Source of the DNA: an uncultured Peptoniphilus sp.
Lineage (GTDB): Bacteria > Bacillota > Clostridia > Tissierellales > Peptoniphilaceae
Reading direction: 5' to 3'
NCBI GenBank assembly: GCA_947254665.1
Contig: CAMYEJ010000047.1
Coordinates: forward strand, 1-9,255
Length of the DNA stretch: 9,255 bases
Shown here: piece after piece, positions 6,834 to 9,255 of the stretch
Layout: every line of letters begins with the position of its first letter
How positions within the stretch are numbered: position 1 is the stretch's first letter
Made by a program: the position numbers and the translations under genes
Notes under the pieces: generated by a model
Told to the model about the DNA's origin: nothing
What the model saw: only the letters and a program-made list of their open reading frames with translations
Database searches by the model: none

Positions 6834-7429
6834 TGAAATTAAGTAAAGTATTTACAAATTCAATGATTAAACACAACCCTATCTTTATGCAACTAATAGG
6901 TATGTGTTCAGTACTAGCAATTACAAACAGCCTTCAAAACGCAATAGCAATGGGGGCAGCAGTAACCTTCGTACTAATAATGAGTAACGCAGTAGTTTCA
7001 ATATTTAGAAACATAATCCCTGACAAGATCAGAATCCCATGCTTCATAGTAGTAATAGCAACATTCGTAACATTAGTACAAATGATACTACACGCATTCT
7101 CACCAGCAATCTACGGTGCACTAGGAATCTTCCTACCATTAATCGTAGTAAACTGCTGTATCTTAGGAGAAGCAGAAGGATTTGCATATAAAAATAAACT
7201 AATCCCATCAATAGTTGACGGACTAGGAACAGGAATAGGATACTCTCTAGCAGTAATAATCATGGGCTTCATAAGAGAACTTGTGGGCTATGGAACATTA
7301 CTAGACAAGAGAATACTACCAGAAGCCTTCCCAGGAATAGGACTAATGGGAGCACCAGCAGGAGCATTCATACTACTAGGATTTTTAATTGCAGGATACA
7401 GATCAATACTATCTAGGAGGGGAGAATAA
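6833..7429 (+). CDS. rnfE: Rnf complex subunit RnfE (membrane core)
   Basis: 198-residue hydrophobic protein of the NqrD/RnfE family with about six membrane segments. It opens with NSMIKHNPIFMQLIGMCSVLAITNSL, contains C25, and later VVNCCILGEAEGFA with C108/C109. By homology, cysteines at these two places in RnfE and RnfA together hold a buried Fe-S centre at the membrane midplane. RnfE and RnfA are related proteins inserted with opposite topology. RnfE is told from RnfA by MCSVLAITNSLQNA and by the GEAEGFA segment. The ATG shares one base with the rnfG stop, and a G-rich run at the rnfG end serves as ribosome binding site. From here on, A-ending codons (CCA, GGA, CTA, GTA) dominate. Confidence 0.95.
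   Translation: MKLSKVFTNSMIKHNPIFMQLIGMCSVLAITNSLQNAIAMGAAVTFVLIMSNAVVSIFRNIIPDKIRIPCFIVVIATFVTLVQMILHAFSPAIYGALGIFLPLIVVNCCILGEAEGFAYKNKLIPSIVDGLGTGIGYSLAVIIMGFIRELVGYGTLLDKRILPEAFPGIGLMGAPAGAFILLGFLIAGYRSILSRRGE
7415..7424 (+). promoter_or_regulatory. Strong ribosome binding site for rnfA inside rnfE
   Basis: AGGAGGGGAG lies within the last codons of rnfE, four bases upstream of the rnfA ATG, which itself overlaps the rnfE stop by one base. The G-rich run encodes the final Arg-Arg-Gly-Glu of RnfE, so the coding end and the initiation signal constrain each other. Confidence 0.8.
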
Positions 7430-8007
7430 TGGCAGGTAAAATAATAACCATATTAATATCCACCATACTAGTAAACAACTACGTATTCGCACAATTCTTA
7501 GGAATCTGTCCATTCCTTGGAGTATCATCTAAGACAGAAACAGCAACAGGAATGGGAATCGCAGTAACATTCGTAGTAGTACTAGCATCAATCATCACAT
7601 GGTGCATACAAAAATTTATACTAGACGTATACCATCTTGAATACTTACAAACCATAGTATTTATACTAGTAATAGCATCACTAGTACAATTCGTAGAAAT
7701 GGTAATAAAGAAGATCTCACCAGCGCTATACACAGCCATGGGGGTATTCTTACCACTTATAACCACCAACTGCGTAGTACTAGGAGTAACAGTATTAAAC
7801 ATCCAAAACGGATACGGAATAATAGAAACAATCTTCTCAGGACTAGGAGCATCACTTGGATTTGCAATGGCACTAATACTAATGAGTTCACTAAGAGAAA
7901 GACTTGCCCTAGGAGCTGTACCAAAGCCACTACAAGGAGTACCAATAGCACTAATAAGTGCAGGCTTAATGGCACTAGCGTTCTCCGGATTTGGCGGATT
8001 GGTATAA
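7429..8007 (+). CDS. rnfA: Rnf complex subunit RnfA (membrane core)
   Basis: 192-residue NqrE/RnfA-family membrane protein with about six hydrophobic segments. Signature motifs are NNYVFAQFLGICPFLGVSSK near the start (C27) and LITTNCVVLGV (C115), the two cysteines expected to complete the Fe-S centre shared with RnfE. It ends in a second family signature, SLRERLALGAVPKPLQGVPIALISAGLMALAFSGFGG (about 155-190). Length is normal. The start overlaps the rnfE stop by one base. The stop codon at 8005-8007 is embedded in the AAGGAGG that initiates rnfB, so the two are probably coupled. All six proline codons are CCA. Confidence 0.96.
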   Translation: MAGKIITILISTILVNNYVFAQFLGICPFLGVSSKTETATGMGIAVTFVVVLASIITWCIQKFILDVYHLEYLQTIVFILVIASLVQFVEMVIKKISPALYTAMGVFLPLITTNCVVLGVTVLNIQNGYGIIETIFSGLGASLGFAMALILMSSLRERLALGAVPKPLQGVPIALISAGLMALAFSGFGGLV

Positions 8008-8012
8008 GGAGG
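8006..8012 (+). promoter_or_regulatory. Ribosome binding site that fixes the rnfB start
   Basis: A perfect AAGGAGG lies five bases upstream of the ATG at 8018. A longer frame could begin at the TTG at 7991, but that start would place this motif inside the coding region and lacks a good signal of its own. The ATG also gives the expected RnfB N-terminus, a membrane anchor right after Met. Confidence 0.88.
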
Positions 8013-8017
8013 AAAAG

Positions 8018-8938
8018 ATGTCTTCAATAATAACACCAATAATAATACTAGGTATCATAGGAGCACTATTTGGAATCATACTATCCATAGCATCTAAAGT
8101 ATTTGCAGTAGAAGTAGATCCAAAAGTAATAGCAGTAAGAAATTCCCTACCAGGAGCAAACTGCGGGGCCTGCGGATTTCCAGGATGTGACGGACTAGCA
8201 GACGCAATAGCAAGAGGAGAAGCACCAGTAACAGGATGCGTAATCGGTGGAGCCCAAGTAGCAGCGAAAGTTGCAGAAGTAATGGGAGTAAACGCCGGCG
8301 ACGTAGAAAGACAAGTAGCAGTAGTTAAATGTCAAGGAACCTGTGAAGCAGCAAAAGATAAATATGAATACAAAGGCTTAGTAGACTGTAGACTAATAGC
8401 AGACTTTCAAAAAGGTTCAAAAGCTTGTAGCTACGGCTGTTTAGGTGGCGGAACCTGTACAACAGTATGTGACTACGACGCAATCCATATCACAGACGGC
8501 AAAATCGCCGAAGTAGATAAGGAAAAATGCGTAGCATGTATGAAATGTATCAAAATCTGTCCAAAGAATATAATCGGACTAATGCCATACAAACAAAAAA
8601 CAGAAGTAAAATGTTTCTCAAAAGATGCAGGTAAAGAAGTAAGGACATACTGCAGTAACGGATGTATCGGATGTGGAATCTGTGAAAAGAAATGTCCAAA
8701 AGACGCAATCCACGTAACAGACAACCTAGCAGCAATCGACTACACAAAATGTATCAACTGCGGAATCTGCGTAGCCAACTGTCCAACAGGCGCAATCTTC
8801 TGTGAATATCCAGAAAGAATCGCTAAAATAAAAGAAAACCAAAGACTACAAGCAGAAAAGAAGAGACAAGAAGCATTGGCAGCAAAAGCGAAGATGGAAG
8901 CAGAAAAAGAAGCAGCAAAAGAAGAAGCCACAGTATGA
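8018..8938 (+). CDS. rnfB: Rnf complex subunit RnfB (iron-sulfur subunit)
   Basis: 306 residues from the ATG at 8018. RnfB takes electrons from reduced ferredoxin. An N-terminal membrane anchor (about 4-29) is followed by the 4Fe-4S domain with C49-x2-C52-x4-C57 and C74 (NCGACGFPGC). A cysteine-rich middle follows (C105, C109, C137, C141, C147, C151), and then ferredoxin-like motifs C171-x2-C174-x2-C177-x3-C181-P, C216-x2-C219-x2-C222-x3-C226-P and C245-x2-C248-x2-C251-x3-C255-P, with extra cysteines C199 and C212. This suggests roughly five or six clusters, as in clostridial RnfB; the exact number cannot be settled from sequence. The last 45 or so residues form a Lys/Glu/Ala-rich, probably helical tail. 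It is the final gene of the operon; a terminator follows about 20 bp later. All ten proline codons are CCA. Confidence 0.96.
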   Translation: MSSIITPIIILGIIGALFGIILSIASKVFAVEVDPKVIAVRNSLPGANCGACGFPGCDGLADAIARGEAPVTGCVIGGAQVAAKVAEVMGVNAGDVERQVAVVKCQGTCEAAKDKYEYKGLVDCRLIADFQKGSKACSYGCLGGGTCTTVCDYDAIHITDGKIAEVDKEKCVACMKCIKICPKNIIGLMPYKQKTEVKCFSKDAGKEVRTYCSNGCIGCGICEKKCPKDAIHVTDNLAAIDYTKCINCGICVANCPTGAIFCEYPERIAKIKENQRLQAEKKRQEALAAKAKMEAEKEAAKEEATV

Positions 8939-8956
8939 TAGAGTAAATATTAAAAT

Positions 8957-8980
8957 AAAGGAGCTTAGGCTCCTTTTTTT
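8957..8980 (+). terminator. Intrinsic terminator of the rnf operon
   Basis: AGGAGC (8959-8964), loop TTAG and GCTCCT (8969-8974) form a perfect stem, extended by A-T pairs and followed by seven T residues to 8980. It starts about 18 bp after the rnfB stop and separates the rnf operon from the response regulator. Confidence 0.92.
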
Positions 8981-9038
8981 ATGCTTGACTTTTGTTAGCA
9001 GGTTATGCTTTACTTTTGTTAACAGGTTTTTATGCTTT
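8980..9038 (+). repeat. 24-bp tandem repeat upstream of the response regulator
   Basis: Copy 1 (8980-9003) and copy 2 (9004-9027) match at 22 of 24 bases; each starts TATGCTT and contains ACTTTTGTTA and CAGGT. A third partial start, TATGCTTT, occurs at 9031-9038. The array lies directly behind the rnf terminator and just before, or overlapping, the likely promoter of the response regulator. It could therefore be a direct-repeat binding site for an OmpR-family regulator, possibly the encoded one. That role is inferred from position only. Confidence 0.6.
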
Positions 9039-9049
9039 TAATACATAAT
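9016..9049 (+). promoter_or_regulatory. Possible promoter of the response regulator gene
   Basis: CATAAT (9044-9049) could be a -10 box. TTAACA (9019-9024) or TTGTTA (9016-9021), both inside the second 24-bp repeat, could be a -35 box, but the spacing of 19 to 22 bp is longer than ideal. A promoter is expected here because a strong terminator lies just upstream and the next gene begins at 9093. Confidence 0.35.
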
Positions 9050-9092
9050 GATTTCAAGTAAATTTTAGTTAAAAGAAGTAGGTTGTAAAGAT

Positions 9093-9255
9093 ATGGAAAA
9101 CAAAAAGTGGAAGATTTTTTTGGTAGAAGATGACAAGGTAATTGCAGAAGAAATTAAAAGGCACCTCGAGTTTTGGAACTATGAAATAAAAATTGCAGAA
9201 GACTTTCAAAATATTTTTGATGAATTTAAAAACTTCCATCCTGATTTAGTTTTAA
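9093..9255 (+). CDS. Response regulator, N-terminal fragment (OmpR family, BceR/GraR-like)
   Basis: The first 54 codons of a two-component response regulator; the gene runs off the window. The receiver domain starts with KIFLVEDD, which holds the acidic pair that binds Mg2+ (D13, D14). The visible part stops at HPDLVL, just before the expected phosphorylated aspartate. The spacing of HLEFWNYEIKIAEDF and the following EF-x4-HPDLVL resembles BceR/GraR regulators, which respond to antimicrobial peptides and control ABC exporters, but the DNA-binding domain is not visible and this subgroup is tentative. The ribosome binding site is weak (GTAGGT, about 10 bases upstream of the ATG). Its base use is more AT-rich than that of rnfB. 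Confidence 0.82.
   Translation, partial: MENKKWKIFLVEDDKVIAEEIKRHLEFWNYEIKIAEDFQNIFDEFKNFHPDLVL

Noticed and set aside
7991..8017. TTG start giving RnfB nine extra residues
   Set aside because: The perfect AAGGAGG at 8006-8012 sits inside this extension and points to the ATG at 8018. The extension (MADWYKEEK) would put charged residues before the membrane anchor and overlap the end of rnfA.
7479..8039. 186-residue - strand frame opposite rnfA
   Set aside because: It is a shadow of rnfA caused by its A-ending codons and does not resemble a membrane protein or known family. The - strand frames opposite rnfC and rnfB are of the same kind.

Overview
The window looks like the chromosome of a low-GC, strictly anaerobic Firmicute. 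An Rnf cluster in the clostridial order rnfC-D-G-E-A-B, strong AGGAGG-type ribosome binding sites, AGA/ATA-rich codon use and the protein flavour suggest the Peptoniphilaceae/Tissierellia side (Anaerococcus- or Peptoniphilus-like). The genus is an inference without a database search. All recognised genes lie on the + strand.

Layout. (1) 1-2842: the C-terminal end of a DnaJ-family co-chaperone followed 4 bp later by a complete clpB disaggregase gene, closed by a clear intrinsic terminator (2856-2885). This is the end of a heat-shock/protein-quality operon. (2) 2886-3646: no gene, but a dense cluster of palindromic intergenic repeats. There are two full composite units and one truncated unit, built from oppositely oriented copies of a core ending in GTTATACCC at one side and CGCTCAGGGTGAC at the other, plus a related core beginning AGATCCTTCGACT. 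(3) 3647-3934: AT-rich leader with a good sigma-A promoter (TTGAGG, 17 bp, TGTTATAAT). (4) 3935-8938: the six-gene rnf operon, with genes overlapping or nearly touching, ended by a second intrinsic terminator (8957-8980). (5) 8981-9255: a short intergenic region with a 24-bp tandem repeat, then the start of an OmpR-family response regulator, possibly BceR/GraR-like, cut by the window end.

How the genes work together. The Rnf complex is a membrane-bound ferredoxin:NAD+ oxidoreductase that couples electron transfer to Na+ or H+ export. RnfB carries the iron-sulfur entry domains, RnfC the FMN/NADH site and two 4Fe-4S clusters, RnfD and RnfG the covalent flavins, and RnfA and RnfE a paired membrane core with conserved cysteines for a shared Fe-S centre. 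DnaJ and ClpB act together in resolving protein aggregates, normally with DnaK. The response regulator belongs to a separate transcription unit.

Most unusual points: the structured repeat cluster in the clpB-rnfC gap, and an abrupt change of synonymous codon choice inside the rnf operon (proline is nearly always CCT in rnfC but nearly always CCA in rnfE, rnfA and rnfB). The rest is well-known biology; no clearly new protein system is visible.
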